Of a stretch of 64,000 bases of DNA, positions 24,451 through 36,360 are shown one piece after another; the first letter of the stretch is position 1; each line of letters opens with the position of its first letter. Under the pieces are notes generated by a model. It was given only the letters and a program-made list of their open reading frames with translations. It was not told where the DNA came from and made no database searches. The stretch spans positions 88,029,243 to 88,093,242 of the forward strand of contig CM063283.1 in assembly GCA_032173965.1 (NCBI GenBank), given 5' to 3'. The position numbers and the translations under genes are program-made. Source of the DNA: Sitta carolinensis. Its lineage: Eukaryota; Chordata; Aves; Passeriformes; Sittidae.

Positions 24451-27400
24451 AGAGCCCTGGGACGCTCCAAACCTTGTGCAAGTTGGGCATCTTTTTGAAA
24501 AGGTGCTTGTTTGCCAGTGACTCAGGCGTTTCGGAACAGCCGAGCGCTTGCAAGTCTCCTGTTGTGCCGCCGGACTGGGGATCAGCAGGATGACTGCTTC
24601 GATGTCCTTTGGGGCAGGATGCCGGGCACGATTTTGGAGCAATCTGATTGTTAGCACAGCCCTCACCCAGGGACCAGGGGCTTTCAGCATTATCATGCTG
24701 CTCTGGTGCTGGTACTGGCACCAGCTGCAGTTTTCTGATGAAAAATATAATTTACTTGGTGAAGAAGGCCAGTATAGGGTTTCCCTTTTCAAGAGAGCTG
24801 GGGAGAGAATGTTGGAGTGTCAGAAGCTTCCCTGCAGTGTATATTGCACTCAGGTGTGGAAAGGGGAGCAAAGAGAGCAAGTTTCTCTTGGGAGAAACTT
24901 GTCTGCTTTGTCTGTTGAACTGGACCTATGACAAAAACAATTCTGGCAGCTTTTGAATAATAATCTATTGTTGTTGTTATTCCCTTTTCAGTAAATTATG
25001 TGTTTTATTTTTATTTGTCTAGATGTTTCAAGGGGAAATAAGCTTAAACTGATGCTTCAGAAACGAGAAGGCAAGTAAAAAGACAGCAGAGTGCTTTCCT
25101 CTTGTTTTTCCTCAGAATCAGTTGCTGTTAGTCGAAGCTGTTGTAACTTTTTTGTTTTAAACTTGCTGTTTAAACTTTAAACGCTGAGCCAGGAGTGCAG
25201 ACAGAGCAAGAGGCTACAAGCACAGGGACACACTTACTAAGGGCCATGCCAAAACCTCCTGCTCAGGCAGAACCTCTGCCTGCGTGCCTGTTTGGGATGT
25301 TGGTCTGGAGGCTCTGCTTACCACAGCTCCCTCTGAAACCTGGGTTTCCCAGCCTCAGGCAGCATTGCCTGCCTTTTGCTCTGCACAGAGCACAGCTCCA
25401 ACATTTTCCAGTGTATGCATGGCAGACGTGGCATTTATCTGGTTTATCTGGGGAAGTCACAAACTTTTCCAAGGGATTATAATGCATGGAAATACTGGTG
25501 GCTCAGGCACAGGGAAGATTATGTGCAAACCTGGCTTGCCTGTGATGCCTTGACTTGTTCTTTTTGTCTTGGCCTCACACGTGCTTCCTTTTTGGAAGAC
25601 TGCTCTCCTACAGGAGAGATGACAGCCAAAGGCCCAGCAGTCAGAAGCATGGAACGGCTCGCTGGTTGAGGGAAGGTGGTGGAAACGATGCCAACTGGGA
25701 ACAAGCTGCACCACAGCAGATGAAACATCCCAGAAGTTTTGGCCAGCTCCCCTCAGCCTGCTCCATAGCTGAAGCAAAAATTTTATACCCCCACAGAGGG
25801 GACTCCCATTTTCTGCCAGGCTTTCTAATTTTGTACTGGGGTTTTTTTTCTGGCATCACTCCATACCTCTTACCAGAACTAAAATATAAATCCCACCCGC
25901 CTCTGTTTTCCTTGTGTGTGAGTTCCTCACATCACCATTCTGCAGTGCCTGTGTGAAGACAGGAGTGACCTTCCTGCACCACAGCAGTGTCCACTTGTTT
26001 GTTCAGGTCCCCTGGGGAGAGGCAATGCCTGGGGAGGGCTCTTGGGGCATGCAGACAGCATGGCTTAGTCCTTCCTGAAGAACTGCAAAATTGATAAGGG
26101 AGGGAATATGCAGCCTCTTTAATTCCAGCCTTGCTCCCCTGTTGTAGTTGGTTTGTAAAGCGAGCAGGCCAAGCGCACAGCACTGCTTCCCTTGCTGGCA
26201 GTGTCCCTTGTGTGAGGACTCATTCATGGGACATTTGCTCAGCTGTCCCTCTTCCCAGTAATAACACCCAGTTCAAGCTCATGGTGAGTTATCAGTTTCC
26301 AGCTCATTATTGCAGAACAGCCTTCTGTTTCCCTCTTACTGCAAAAACTCATCTATCACTTTTATCTGAAGAATCTCCTTCTCTCTGCAGTCCTTTGCCT
26401 TTCTCTGTGTGTCTGCCCAGCTCCTACTTCAGTAGTTTGCACATCTCCACTTGACTTACCTGTCTACCCCAATCTCTTCCCTCACATCCTCGAAAAATCC
26501 CATGCACACCCCTGTTCCTGATTTCTCCCTCACTTCAATGAACCATCTGAAGGAAAAACTTCTCCTACTCCTACACACTTCTTGTTTCACAGCCAGATCA
26601 ATACCATGTTTTACCATTTCTGTGTGCGGCCAGGGGCTGGCCAGTCACAGAATCATAGAACTGCTAGATTAGAAAGATCTCTAAATTTAAGTCCAACCAT
26701 TTACCCAGCAGAGGCACATTCACCACCTAAACTAAACCATGTCCCCAAGTTCCACATATATGTGTTTTTGAACACTTCCAGGAATGGAAATTCCCACTAC
26801 TTCCCTAGGCAGCTAGTTTCAAAGCTTGACCACTCTTTAAGTGAAGGAATTTTTCTCAGCATCCAATCTACACCTTCTGTGGCACAACTTGAGGCCATTT
26901 CTTCTCATCCTGTGTAGTCCTTTCACCCATGTCTTTGGGAGGTGCATCAATTCCTTTAGTAGCCACAGCAAGCTGCCCTTAGGCATGGAGCAAGCCAGTG
27001 GCACATCTGGGTCTGGCAGGTTGAGGGCATTTCCATGCATCCCTCATGTAGGCTGCTATGAAAACCTGATGGGCTTTTATTTTCAGGCATACAGGGCATT
27101 TAGCAGCACTCATCTAAATGCAATGTTTTTACACATCAGATTAAAAAAATCTATTTTTTTCTCCCTTCAGTCTATTATTTTAGCAGTGTTTCTCCAGTTT
27201 CTTCAGTCTTTTTAGCTCTGCCTCTATTCTTCAACACAATTTCTGCAACTGTAGCACTTAGGGCCAGTCTCCTGCTCTCTCCTGAAAGCACAGACACACA
27301 GTGTATATGCTCGTTGAGTCTGGATGTTTTTATTTAAATTCCTCAGTTAGCTTTTGTACTTGAGCTCAGAAATGCTTTTCAAGAATCCGGGAGAATGAGG

Positions 27401-29956
27401 GTAGCAGAGAAATCCTATTACATCGGTGATTCCTGGGTTTATTACTATTACTCTGCTACAGGCATTGCACTGGCAAGCACAAAGGTAATGGCATGATGTG
27501 AGAATCATTTTCTTACTTGCTGCAAGCAATACGCTTCAGGCTGACCAAAAATTTCCTGGCATGCCTTTTGTGGGGGAATTAATTTCAGCCTCTGCTGCTG
27601 TGAAGCCTGAGGTGTCAGTGAAAGAAACGGCAGCCAAGGAGTTTTTGAGCAGCCTGAGACGCCAGAGGCGCCAGCTGTGGGACAGAAGCCAGCCCGACGT
27701 GCAGCAGTGGTACCAGCAGTTCCTGTACCTGGGCTTCGATGAGCAGGTGAGTGTAAGAAATGGAGAGGCTTATACAAAAGAAAAATAGACAAGGATAGAA
27801 TAAGGGAGATTTGGTTTAAATGAAAAAAAGAGAAGAGTTTTGGATTAGATATTAAGAAGAAATTCTTTACTGTGAGGGTGGTGAGGCACTGGAACAAGTG
27901 CTTGATACCCCATTCCTCTAAGTATTGAAGGCCAGGTTTGATGGAGCTTTGAACAACCTGGTGTAGTAAAAGGTGTCCCTGCCCAGATTTTTTCTTTAAA
28001 ATGGCAAATGTCACACAGAAATATAATCTCTGTTACGTGTTAGAGATCTTTGTCTTATTTTATTAGTAGAAAAAAATTACATTAAGGTCTTGTATGGAGT
28101 TCCTGCCTGCTATCAAAATTAAGTTTAATAAATTGTAACTGGACATAGGAACAAAGTTTGCTTTGTGGAATAGATGGCCAGACTGAAACCAATAAATCAT
28201 ATTTCAGGAAAATAATTTGTCAGCCTCAACCTAATCAGCTTTTAAACATGCTGAGAAATTCACACTGAGTTGGCTGTGATTGGCACTCCTCAGTGAAACG
28301 GCAGTGACATTATGCACTCAATGCACACTTGTGCCTCCACAGCGTGGGCAGCTCCTGACCATCATGAACACTGGCAGCTGTGCCTCCACTCTATATGTGA
28401 AAGAAAAAACATTGGATAATATTCAGTCAGCCTCCCTTCAAATGAGAAGGACACATTTTTTAAAAACACTTTATAAAAACACTGGGGTGGAATCAAACTC
28501 TGCACAAAGCTCTACTATATAGATGCTGGAATACGGCAAAAAAAGTTTGTTTGGTTGCAGTCCCACGTGTAGAATCATTTCTGCTTTTAATAAGAGGTAA
28601 AAATAGTTAGAGATGTTGAATTCTGGCTTCTGTCAGCTGTATGAATATGTTTAATGAGGTTGCATTGGCACAGGCAAGCTGGAGTACATTTTAAAGCTTC
28701 ATGCTATGTGGATTGCTTGGAAGATGAATGGCCTCATTTTCAAAGATGTGACAATTAGAAAAATAATCCTTTGCTTCAGCTGAAATAATGAACGGTACTT
28801 TTTTCTAAATTCTCCTGGATATTATGTGGATAAAAGTCACTTCTCAACAGCATGGCTACATCTCCCCTCACTAATAGGAATAGGAAAAATAGGAAAAGTG
28901 ATTTTACACATTAGAAACTGAGGACTGGGGGAAAACAGCAAAAGGAACAGGAAAAACCATGCAGATAAAGTGAATTCTCCTGAGTTCCTGTATGCATTTC
29001 AAAAACTGAAATGAGGCCTGTTGTGGGATACAATGAATCCACTTAGTAGGTTTTCTTGAGTATTAAAACACAGTCTTGACAATGAAATAACTGTTTGTCC
29101 CAGCAAAGAACTTGGTCCATATTTATCCATTGTGTATTTGCAAAACTTTTAAATTTTTTTCCCAAATCTCAGCCAAAAATGTTTCCAAAGAGTCATTCAG
29201 ATGGAAAGGCTTTGGCTTGGCAAGTATTTGATATCCTTGCACACTATTTTTCCTCTGCTATTGTGAGAACTGAAGAGCTTATTGCATTTCCATGGCTGGA
29301 AGGCTGCACTGTCCCTTTGTTTTTACCCATGCAAGGTGGGAGTGAGAGATGACAGACAGAAAAGCAAAAGCCCGTTGCACCCCAGTCAGGGACATTGTAA
29401 CTAAAGGCACGTGGCAAAGGACCACTAAACTTTCAGATTTTTAACTGTGAAATATTGACATAATTTTAGAGTCCACCATTGATGAGGTAATTGAAATATT
29501 AAAGGTGCTTAGTGCACATTTCAGATGAAGGCACTCTCAGTTTCAGCACTTGGCAGTGGGCAGGGGGCGTCGGGCTGGGTCCAGGGTGGGGCTGGGCAGG
29601 ACAATTCCCTCACACAGGATCCTGATAATAGAGAAGAGGGGTAGAAGTCACAAACCCCCTCAGATCTAAAGATTTAATTTATGACAAATGTGCAAAGGAT
29701 CCGAATTTCTGAAAGAGGCTCTTGCACCACTTTTGTTTCATCTCATCACTGTAGTTTCAGGCTCGAAAGCAAATGCTCTCTTTCTTTCTGGCAGAAATTT
29801 GAAGATGACATCTCCTACTGGACAAACTTGGGGCGTGCTCGTAATGAATACTACGGGGGATACTACCAGCACCACTACGACGAAGATTCTCCGATCGGCC
29901 CACGAAACCCGCACACCTTCAGGCACGGAGCAGGCGTCAACTACGATGATTACTGA
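24260..29956 (+). CDS. ECRG4: ECRG4 / augurin precursor, complete, four coding exons
   Basis: Joining 24260-24350, 25023-25070, 27589-27746 and 29795-29956 gives 152 residues, close to the 148 I recall for human augurin. Residues 1 to about 31 form a leucine-rich signal peptide. Residues 36-46 carry the conserved block [11 protein letters not shown], residues 70-74 the polybasic site RRQRR, and residues 75-152 the conserved C-terminal peptide starting QLWDR and ending VNYDDY. Augurin is known as a secreted or cell-surface peptide precursor processed by furin-type and other proteases. It is linked to neuroendocrine signalling, progenitor-cell quiescence and growth suppression in epithelial and neural tissue. 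Cleavage after R74 would give a 78-residue C-terminal peptide, the same length as the human one. The start at 24260 is chosen by homology and a strong GCCGCCATG context. Intron 2 uses a GC donor. UXS1 lies downstream in convergent orientation. Confidence 0.97.
24351..25022 (+). other. ECRG4: ECRG4 intron 1
   Basis: This 672 bp intron has a gtgagt donor and a 'ttatttgtctag' acceptor. Its first 100 bases belong to the CpG island. Open frames inside it have no recognisable product. Confidence 0.9.
25023..25070 (+). CDS. ECRG4: ECRG4 coding exon 2
   Basis: This 48 bp exon completes codon 31 and encodes [15 protein letters not shown], the most conserved part of the augurin propeptide, plus the first base of the next codon. 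It is followed by gcaagt rather than gtaagt. Joining at this GC donor restores an alanine codon with exon 3 and preserves the E-A pair seen in the human protein. Confidence 0.95.
25071..25076 (+). promoter_or_regulatory. ECRG4: Non-canonical GC splice donor
   Basis: The bases AG|GCAAGT fit the strong consensus required of GC-AG introns. The nearest GT lies four bases further on (gtaaaa at 25075). Using it would shift the frame and meet a TGA after seven further codons in exon 3, so the GC donor must be used for a functional product. Confidence 0.9.
26644..26975 (-). repeat. CR1 LINE 3' fragment in ECRG4 intron 2
   Basis: The plus strand starts with 'cacagaatcatagaactgc', a near-perfect reverse complement of the CR1 terminal repeat. 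It continues with diverged CR1 tail blocks including 'ctaggcagctagtttcaaag' and 'ggccatttcttctcatcctg'. The 5' truncation point is uncertain; related sequence may run on to about 27235. Confidence 0.75.
27589..27746 (+). CDS. ECRG4: ECRG4 coding exon 3 (processing site)
   Basis: This 158 bp exon, phase 1 in and phase 0 out, encodes residues 47 (completed) to 99. It contains [17 protein letters not shown], where RRQRR is the expected proprotein convertase site, and continues through [15 protein letters not shown], which is nearly identical to the human protein as I recall it. The donor is gtgagt. Confidence 0.97.
27747..29794 (+). other. ECRG4: ECRG4 intron 3
   Basis: This 2048 bp GT-AG intron has a gtgagt donor and a 'tttctttctggcag' acceptor. 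It contains a sense-oriented CR1 tail at 27826-27990. The remainder is AT-rich without recognisable features. Confidence 0.9.
27826..27990 (+). repeat. CR1 LINE 3' fragment in ECRG4 intron 3
   Basis: This sense-strand CR1 tail has the blocks 'attaagaagaaattctttac', 'tgtgagggtggtgaggcact', 'aggccaggtttgatggagct' and 'aaggtgtccctgccc'. The very end of a standard tail is missing, so the copy appears truncated at both ends. Confidence 0.85.
29795..29956 (+). CDS. ECRG4: ECRG4 coding exon 4 (C-terminus)
   Basis: This exon encodes residues 100-152 and the TGA stop at 29954-29956. The sequence begins KFEDDISYW, contains the tyrosine-rich stretch [15 protein letters not shown] and ends [10 protein letters not shown]. 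These are hallmark augurin residues. Phase 0 at the acceptor fits exon 3. Confidence 0.98.
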   Translation, partial: KFEDDISYWTNLGRARNEYYGGYYQHHYDEDSPIGPRNPHTFRHGAGVNYDDY

Positions 29957-30185
29957 TGCCATTTGTCCTACTATAGCTCGTGCCTGTAGTGCTGCACTGG
30001 GCGAGGCTGAGCCCTCCCTCAGTCAGAATGACCCCGATTTTTCTTCTATTCATGTCAAATAGCAAGAGTGAAGGAATTGCCAGACTTTGATGAAAGCAAC
30101 GTGACGTTTTTTAACTATCATTACTTAGTAGTACACTATATATATAAAGTGTTATAGAAATAAAGCTTTTTGATAATCAGATTCC
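29957..30185 (+). other. ECRG4: ECRG4 3' untranslated region
   Basis: The sequence between the stop codon and the expected cleavage site is AT-rich. It includes a short TATATA tract at about 30137-30146. The end is inferred from the polyadenylation signal. Confidence 0.7.
30159..30164 (+). promoter_or_regulatory. ECRG4: AATAAA polyadenylation signal of ECRG4
   Basis: A canonical AATAAA lies about 200 bp after the ECRG4 stop and is the first one downstream. It is followed within 30 bases by T-rich sequence. A further AATAAA occurs at about 30322 and could serve a longer isoform. Confidence 0.8.
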
Positions 30186-31928
30186 TTTTTAAAGGGCTTT
30201 TTCATTTGCTGTCCTACAATCAATTGCAAAATTGCATTATATCATCTACTTTGGCATATAGAATACGTGATATAAGCCAGTACATTTAAGATGTGCCTGC
30301 CCATTCACTTTTCTATTAACAAATAAATCCAATTATCCTTGGGAGAAAAGAAAAAAAAAGGTTTCCTGTCAATTGAAGTGCTGCTTTGTTGCCTCTTCTG
30401 CCGTTTCCATACCTACAGTGTGCACCCCTCCAAGCCTGACATGGCACTTCTGCAGACCCTGTTGGGTCAAGGACACTGATATTCACAAAAGCTAAATTCA
30501 GTGCAGATGAGCCTGCCTACCAACAAAGCCTGTGGAAGGATCCTGCAGGGAACGGGCTCAAGGCAGGAGCTTGACTTCAGCAGTAATTGCTGAGGCGCAG
30601 AGCATCCAACCTGAGTGGCCACAACCCCTCCCAGGCATGATAACCCAAAGGTTATCTTTGCTGAATATTCCCCTTTGTGTCCATTCCACTTATTGTCAAG
30701 CTTTCAGCCCAGCTCAAACTGGGGAATAAAACAACAAAGTAAGCAATTTAAAATTAAGTTACTGTCAGACAGCATCCAACACAATCCCCTGACATCATAA
30801 TTTCCTACTGCAAAATTCCCTTTACCCCAATTCAGACTGAAACATGCACCTTAGGCTGAGCAGCAAAATATATCAGAGACCAGACATCTGTTAGTGAAAC
30901 AGTGGATTAAAGGGGATTGTTGGTATGTTAAGAGTCCCAAAACAAGCAATTTTTATACCACAGCAACAACAGCCTGGGAGGGAGATTTCAGCCGTCAGGG
31001 GCTTCAGGAGGAGCTAGACAGAGGAAAGCACTGCTGGCACTTGACAAATGTGGAGAACTGGGAAGTGGCAGGTGAGGAAGTCTGGCTGCTCCATGAGTTC
31101 TGAAACTGAAGAATCATGATAAAGAGAGATTAAATGTGTTCTACCAACTGCAGCAGTCAGAGAAGACAGCATGGATTCTGTAGCCGTCTCTCATCTAAAG
31201 CTTACGAGAAATTTCCAGTGCAGGGATCATGGCAACACCATTCTTTACACTTCATTTTCTTAACTCTGAGTGTATTTCCTAATCTTTTGCTTAAAGCCCT
31301 TGTTGTGTGATGGACTGGTATCTAGGAAATGGAGCCTAGTACTACACAGCTCCCAGCAGGAACACCTCCCAGGAGACAGCTCTTTGCTGAGGGAGCCAAA
31401 CTGAACAAATATCAGTCACCTCCCTGCACTCACAGATCCACTCCGGCCTAACATGGTCCAAACCCTCAGCCTTCCCTAGGCTTAATCTCGGCAGAATCCT
31501 TGCCAGTTTAACTGGTTTAAACTGGTGCATTTCCTTAGTAGAAGAGCCTTTATTCCAAATACAGAATGATCACATTCTGAGTCAAGCACAGTCTCTTTTG
31601 CACAGTTGGAAAACACCTATTCCTAGAAGAATACTTCCATTTTGTGTATTATCCCAAAAGCGCACTGTACTTGGCAACGTTTGAACCATGCCGGTAATTT
31701 CCATCATATCCCAGAATTTACAATTGTGAATTCAGATCAGCTGAATAAGGCAGAATTAAAAAAGTGCTGTAAATAAAGACCATCCCTCCCTAAGCCTTTG
31801 TAAACTGTCCATTCCTGCAGGCTGACTCAGCCTAGAACCTTTCTGTGCCTTGCAGGCTCACAACCAAATCTATGGTCTGTGTCTTCTGAATTCTCTAAGA
31901 GGAAAAAAAATAATTTTTTCCATTATAT

Positions 31929-32349
31929 TGTGTTGCAGGGTTAAGGAGTGGGACAGAGTTAACTTTCTACATAACAACACATATGATAACGTTTTAGATT
32001 TCTGACTAAACCAGAGTAGGCAGAACACAAATGTTTTTGCTTTAGGCGAACAGTGCCTGCACAGCCTGTTTCCTGCACTGTCCCCCAGCAGGCAGGCTAG
32101 GAGTGGGTGAGAGAGCTGACCCAAACCGGACAATCCCAAATGATGCAATGACTTCAACACTAAAAGCTGGAGAGAAGAGGGTGGGGGCTTTGCCTTCCAG
32201 GGAAGCCATTTCTCAGGCCTCATTAAACTGCTCTTACCTCAGGCCCCAAGAGTACTAATCCTGATTGTCTAATTCTCTCCCATTGGGGCAGGAGGAGGGA
32301 GGGGCTGTGAGGGCACATTGCTGCTGGCTGGGGTCACTCACCACATGGC
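31929..32349 (+). mobile_element. Old solo LTR of an avian ERVL-type element
   Basis: The stretch follows the layout of a common avian endogenous retrovirus LTR. It starts near 'tgttgcagggttaaggagtg' with 'gggacagagttaactttct'. In the middle it has 'gagctgacccaaac', a block typical of the U3 region, followed by 'aaaagctggagagaagag'. Then come a late 'cattaaactgctcttacctc' and the terminal 'gctggctggggtcactcacc' and 'acatggca'. The TATA-like site has decayed and an ATTAAA replaces the usual polyadenylation signal. No internal retroviral region flanks it and no clear target duplication was found, so it reads as an old solo LTR. It is an inactive copy. Confidence 0.62.
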
Positions 32350-35300
32350 AATAGCTCCAAGGTGAGGGCAACCTCCTTCTTGCAGAGGGGTGCACCTACC
32401 TTGCAGTGCAGCAATTGCAAGGATGGAAAGCAAGCAAGGATGAGCCATCAGGTGTGGACAAAAGGGGGAAGACTACTGGGGAAAAAAACAAAACACCAAA
32501 TATGCATGGAGTACTACAAAGTTTAATTTCCTTTGAGTGTTTCTGTCCCAAACCATAGGCAGAACTGTGCACCTCCTCTCAGCATTTCCATTCTGCTGTG
32601 CAGACAGCACAGAGCACTTCATATCAGCATCACCCTCAGCCATCCCAGCACTGACATAACGTAACCTCTCCAGCAAGACAGAAGAGCAGCAATTGTTCAT
32701 TGTGGCTCTCTTCAGAGCAGGAACAGCTTGGCCATGTTCCAGTGCTTCACGTTTCAAAGCCTGATGCTGCAATATCCACAAGTTTGTCAGTGTCAGCCAG
32801 GCAGATCCATCAGACTCACAGGGAAGTGCTGCCTCCTTTGCTGCTAACACCTGTCAGCAAGCCCTTATGTCAAAGAATGGAAGTATTACTGCTGTGTCCT
32901 TTTTTGTTTTTCTTTGGAGGAGGACAGGTCATCATTCCCTTTAAGCTCCTCCTTGTGACACAAACATGTTGGGATGGGGGACTGAGCACTTCTATCCCAG
33001 GACTGTTTCCCAGGTGGAAGATGTAGCCTTCCTTGTTTAAAACAGCTTTTTTTTGCAGTGGGGTGGATGGAGCCCAGATTGCTGTGTGTGGCTTTGACAG
33101 GATGTAAGGACACTGTTCCCTGTGGCTTTGTGCTTCGGACCTTACAGCTGTTTGAGTTATGGTATGGACCAGAGTATTCAGAGGATCCTGCTCCTTGCTG
33201 AAGAGCATGCCAGCATCTAGGGAAAATGCTGTAAGAATAAATGAGCTTGTGCTTGTTCCAGGCTGTAAATGCCAATAAACCAAGATGGACAAAGACCTGT
33301 CAGATCTGCTTTTATGAAATAAGCCAATGAGAGAAGGAACAGAGAACCAAAATCTGGGTTTTTTTTCCAAGAAATATGAATTGTTATTTTAGCAAAGCCT
33401 CACTGTTGATACAGAATTGCATTCAGGAGCCTCGTGCCACACAAAAGGAGCCCTGCTTTGCTTCAGAACTATTACTGCTTTTTATGGTAGTTCTAAGGAG
33501 TCAAGAGCTGCAAAAAAGGCATCTTTCTGCCACCTGAAATTCCCACACAGGGAAGCATTCACCACAGAGGAACTATGGATTTATGGCAGCTACATTCACA
33601 GCAACTTCAGGTAAGGGTTGTAACAGTTGTTAGGGCTGGCAGTGTTAAGCATACAATTCCCTCTCTGTTAACAAAGCATCTCCTTCCTGTGGACCAGCCC
33701 CTGACCAGCCCCTAAGAACCCTCAGAGATTTCCTGGCCTCAAGTAGCATTAAACTCAATACTAGCAAGGCTGGGGACTGGCTCAATCCATCAAACTAATC
33801 GAAGCCTTGTTTTGCCCTCTGTAGCTTGTTCTCTAAGGCAATTATGCCTCTTTCAACTTTGAAACTCAATTCTAACCCTGACAAAAAGTGAAGGGTTTTT
33901 TTCCCCAATATATTATGTTTCTAAAAATTTACTGAAAAAAAACAGATTAAGACACATTACAACCCAGATGGCAGTGAACTCACTAGCTACTAAACCCACA
34001 AGTTTATATAGGTTAAAAGAAGTCACAAACACCTTAGACTCAGAAACTACCAGATCATTATTTCCCCATATAGCAGAAAGTTAGGCATGAGGCTTCTCTA
34101 GACTACATATTCATGGAACTACTTAAAATAAATCAGGTCTGCTAGCCCCTCTGTAGTTTGTCTGTAGACTAGCAATGTAGCTGACAATGCTCCTTAGCAC
34201 CCTGCATAGAGAAATAAAGGAAAAATAAACCATGCTTGTAGAAAATAATAAAATCCAGCTATGGATCTCAGGCTGTAGTAACCTCCAGCAGCAGGAGTGG
34301 TCCTCCTTGTGAGGATCAAAGGACACACAGGAGCAGCTGCCCTGCACACCCTTCCTCTGGAAAGCTGCTCAGCAGCACCAAGCTGGCTAGTTCCCTCTGC
34401 TGCATTGTGTATTTCCTACTGGAAGTGACGACTTGCACCCAGCACCAACTGGGCTGCCCATTTGTACAGATCACTGTGAGTAAATAGGCATCTCAAGTTT
34501 GGTCATCTTAGTTTTACCTTGTCTGCCTGATTGGATGACAGCAGGAAATTCCAATTCTCAAATTTTCTAGGGGAAAAAAAAATCCCAAGAGCATGTCTCA
34601 GCTTCATTTACTCCCAAATCCTGTATTTCCAAGCTTTCAGTGCTGTATTCTACTACCCTGCCTGGAGAGGCAGCAGCTCTTTCTTACCTGTGGTTCCCAA
34701 CACACTTGATGCTTCTTTCTCCTGCTGAGATGCCTAACCCTAGCTGGGAATAGAGCACCAACATGCAAACCTCCCTCTGACTTCTTGAAGACTCAGTTCA
34801 GACCAGACAACTTCAAAGTACCCCTGACTTTCAATCTCAAGCATCAGCAGACTCTTAACATGATTCAGGCCTTTCAAATCAGCCCCACAGTCAGTCACTG
34901 GCTTCAAAACCTAAGGGCAACAGCTGCCTCAGCTCCTGTTGCTGGAAGACACTATTAAAAAAGAATATGGGAGGTGAATCAGAAACCTCTGAAATAAAAA
35001 CTAGAAACAGTACAAGGAAAGTAGCAAACCCACTGTCCTGTCATTTGGGCCCAGTGGGAGGCATCACACACACTCACAGATGGGTTGTACCGGTACTAGC
35101 CACTTCAATTTGCTCCTTTTATGAAGGAAGTCAGGCTGTGAAGTAACCTAAAGAGCTTTTAAATCCTTCTCCCTTGTATCTAAACGTTCAAACATCCCAG
35201 GGGATTATTTTTTTGAACATACACATTTTTTGCTAGTCTGTAGAAGCATGCTTGAGCCTGTACAAATTCACATACTTTGTACTGAAGTCACTGGATTAAA

Positions 35301-36328
35301 TAAAAAGCAACCGTGGAAGTAACAGCTGGTAGCCAGAGATCCCATTTACTCTCCATGTCTGCACTGAATGTTGGAGCAGAGCTGCACCCATGTCCCATCT
35401 CTTCATAGACTTTGGCATTCAATGGCACAATCTGTACGAGGAGTAAAACCTAAGAAGAAAGAGCATCATCCCCCAAATATAACCTCCAGCTTAAGGGGTT
35501 TAAGGGTAAAACTACCATGCTGGGAGCTGATTAACAGTTCTCTCCAAAGAACTATTGAAGAAGTGGGCATTATTTTCACATACGTCCAGCTGTGGCTTCG
35601 AGAACAGGGAGAGGCTGTGCTTTGTGAGTGTTCCAGTAATGACAGGTTACAGGCACATTTGGAGCAGCACACCACAGTGTACTTTTCAGGCAATTTAGTA
35701 TAGAATAAATGCCCAGATCGAGGACCTAGAAAAAGGCTTCATACAAAAAAACCACATCTCAAGCTGCTCGGCTGTGAAAAGATGGAGTTAATATATAATA
35801 TCCAAACTCCACCTCTGAATCCCGACAGGAAAATGCACCCTGGCTCCCCATCTCAGCTGTATGGCAGATTTCCAGCGAGAGAAAATGTGCCCTTGTGAGC
35901 AAGGAAAAACCCATTAGTCTTAAAAGGATCCCTGCAGCCCCACCCCAGTCAGGGCACAGCAATGCAAGCAGCAACCCCACCACTGCTGGAGTCATTGGAA
36001 ACTTTACCAGACAGACTGGATGGGACTCCAAGCCATGCAAGCATTGTGAGACTCTGGCAGACAGCTCAGACAAAGGGGCTTAATTGCCACACTGCTCTTG
36101 GAGTCTTCCCAGGGCTGGGCATAACACCATTGCTACTGGTAACTCCCAATTTACCATCAACCTAAAGATACTCAAAAGCTAATAATATCAACAAGCTTTA
36201 ATGAGATAAACTCAAGTTACTTTGCTTGATAACATTTAGGATTTTCAATTTGGAGTGGCACTAAGCCAAAATACCTTTTAAAAACTTGGATAATTATTAA
36301 AAATATGGAGAATTGAAGTTTTCTTGTG

Positions 36329-36360
36329 TTTTTTTTGTTTTGTTTTTTTTTTTTTTTTTT
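36329..36360. repeat. T-rich tract ending in T18
   Basis: A T-rich stretch with two G interruptions ends in eighteen uninterrupted T residues (36343-36360). Read on the minus strand it is an A tail-like run, but no retroposed sequence was recognised next to it. Confidence 0.8.

Larger units (their letters stand above)
25071..27588 (+). other. ECRG4: ECRG4 intron 2 (GC-AG)
   Basis: This 2518 bp intron has a GC donor and an 'ttaatttcag' acceptor. It carries an antisense CR1 tail at about 26644-26975. Several open frames of 80-130 codons in it have no recognisable domains and are taken as chance. Confidence 0.88.

Noticed and set aside
23900..24792. Long minus-strand open frames (up to about 273 codons) across the ECRG4 CpG island
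   Set aside because: They are rich in Gly, Arg, Ala and Glu because the DNA is GC-rich with few stops. They overlap the ECRG4 promoter and first exon and show no domain or splice partner.
24548..24956. Plus-strand open frames just after ECRG4 exon 1, considered as an alternative exon
   Set aside because: Exon 1 joins directly to 25023 in the phase and sequence expected for augurin. The intervening frames match nothing in the family.
32870..33370. 166-codon minus-strand open frame between ECRG4 and UXS1
   Set aside because: No domain, no polyadenylation or promoter arrangement of its own, and residue composition typical of non-coding DNA.
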